From Algoriphagus terrigena DSM 22685 (GTDB lineage: Bacteria; Bacteroidota; Bacteroidia; Cytophagales; Cyclobacteriaceae), in contig NZ_AUBW01000026.1 in NCBI RefSeq assembly GCF_000429445.1, forward strand, positions 1 to 64,000: a stretch of 64,000 nucleotides of DNA, in the 5' to 3' direction. The notes beneath the pieces were generated by a model that made no database searches, was not told where the DNA came from, and saw nothing but the letters and a program-made list of their open reading frames with translations. The first letter of the stretch is position 1, and each line of letters begins with the position of its first letter. Below, piece by piece: positions 63,901 through 64,000 of the stretch. The translations under genes were made by a program, and so were the position numbers.

Positions 63901-64000
63901 TGGGGATGCTACACACTCGATGGCCGCAACCTGGAGAAAGACGGTGTCGAGCCGGACATCCGGATGGACGAGGGATTTGTGGATCGCTTAGAAGGTAGCC
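60913..64000 (+). CDS. Tricorn-type S41 protease, 3'-truncated by the window
   Basis: An open frame from ATG 60913 to the window end without a stop: 1029 codons so far. A signal peptide (MRKSILAFALFCGANLGFAQ) is followed by WD40-like/beta-propeller repeats (SRPAVSPDGKWLAF, FDVSPDGNKMAFVS, TAPYWSPDGKYIYFASD), a helical C1 region (EAWAGMEQNFYD), a PDZ domain (VMPGDVLTAVNGVKVD) and an S41 protease core. The likely nucleophile is Ser952 in NEQSLSDAEMTAQGFK, and YRWIIFTSGQGLVDGS and KDGVEPDI follow. It should degrade peptides in the periplasm. The last residues read here are DRLEGS. Confidence 0.93.
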   Translation, partial: MRKSILAFALFCGANLGFAQSSAPYFVLDPTLTPDAKEIVFSFEGDLWKVPVSGGASMRLTAMEGIESRPAVSPDGKWLAFTAEQYGNKDIFLMPMAGGEIRQLTFHEGTDEVESWSWESDQIYFTSNRYNNFASYVIGLDGATPKRLFPHYFNTVHGAVVQPKTGEIYFNETWESKNFAHRKRYKGEYNPDIQSYNPATKKFTQYTDYEGKDFGATIDAAGNVFFQSDEANGEYNLYTIKGATKTALTDFPTSIMWPKVSANGEKIVFRKDYQIFVYDVASGATTQPNISIYQNQTLQKEINRNVAGNISNFDVSPDGNKMAFVSRGVLFISDVKGKFVQQIPTDPKEAVEEVKWLADNKTLIYSRTVKGYHNWFTISAQKPGEEKQLTDDKFKNRLLTLNKERTLGVYIGGRNEVREIDLKTLASKTLVEDELWGLYTPNAYLSPDDEYVVFSPIRNFEREVIVYHRATQKTINLTETLVTETAPYWSPDGKYIYFASDRTHASYPYGTTDANIYRMKLDKFAALFESDKVAELFKEEPKEDKDKKETKEENPSAKVKITPGDLMDRLELVGPSFGQQDNPVVLQKDGKTWVFYVSNHDQGDSKLWKTTFEDFEKTKTEKVGDDRVGGFELVQAKDKVYLLAGGKVHALDPASNKTEEIKITQAFDKKLGDEFEQMYYEAWAGMEQNFYDGDFHGENWQELRDRYAEFLPYVTSRENLRTIFNDMLGELNTSHFGFSSFGDEEKAYFGTRSMSAGIVFEEENPFTVNRILKHSSADLEPAPVMPGDVLTAVNGVKVDTTKNREQYFAGPTMAEELILTFDRKGTAVTLKVHPSTYFAMKNLLYDEWMDTNEAYVDEKSGDKISYVHMKNMGGGELQHFLEYMVSNKADREGLILDLRYNTGGNVHDQVLQFLSQKSYLQWKYRDGKLTNQPNFSPSDKPIVLLINEQSLSDAEMTAQGFKHLGLGTIVGTETYRWIIFTSGQGLVDGSFYRLPAWGCYTLDGRNLEKDGVEPDIRMDEGFVDRLEGS

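Overview
The window is a chromosomal segment of a Bacteroidota bacterium, most likely a Cytophagales/Cyclobacteriaceae member (Algoriphagus-like; this is inference from gene content, not from a database match). The support is: TonB-dependent receptor with carboxypeptidase-regulatory N-domain, many small lipoproteins with a Cys lipobox, LytS/LytTR regulators, a long (1127 aa) IleS next to lspA, GH3-family and tricorn-type proteins, a CrtD-like carotenoid desaturase, and promoters of the TTTG-N19-TAnnTTTG type. Most of the window is moderate-GC core genome; AT-rich accessory patches lie at 2.3-3.1 kb and 44.9-46.4 kb. No rRNA, tRNA, CRISPR array or insertion sequence was seen.

Layout. 0-2 kb: four short genes ending at a strong terminator, including a DUF5675 protein and two small membrane proteins, resembling a domesticated phage lysis-type cassette. 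2.3-9.4 kb: lipoprotein, universal stress protein, sulfatase, TetR regulator, zinc alcohol dehydrogenase, DUF4350-like secreted protein. 9.6-14.6 kb: a short-chain dehydrogenase with a probable AraC-type operator, an araC gene broken by a one-base frameshift, a membrane class III nucleotide cyclase, and a second sulfatase interrupted by an in-frame TAG. 14.9-18.5 kb: lipoproteins and a carotenoid desaturase. 18.7-30.9 kb: housekeeping run (recX divergent from tpiA; prmA; recJ-lptB-GH3; lytic transglycosylase; M24 peptidase; uvrA). 31-33.7 kb: LytS kinase, LytTR regulator, and a second LytTR regulator.

33.7-34.1 kb holds an unannotated minus-strand unit: perfect palindrome, consensus Bacteroidota promoter, two overlapping tiny ORFs and a terminator. 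34.2-43 kb (minus strand): phoH, SNF2 helicase, and an ileS-lspA operon. 43-46.9 kb is a repeat-rich accessory region: a cluster of strong palindromes, a 160 aa orphan gene, a nine-unit 42-bp tandem array, an HNH-like AT-rich gene, and a small membrane gene bracketed by structured direct repeats. 46.8-60.8 kb: pseudouridine synthase, MoxR ATPase, a beta-helix lipoprotein paired with a TonB receptor, wecB/cupin_5, a Wzi-like outer-membrane protein, SlyD, a frameshifted DUF6252-like lipoprotein, a transglutaminase-like protein and rlmH. The window ends inside a tricorn-type protease gene.

The strongest candidates for something undescribed are the 33.7-34.1 kb small-transcript locus, the 42-bp hairpin array, and the structured repeats around the 45.9 kb gene. 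All functions come from reading motifs by eye; no searches were run.
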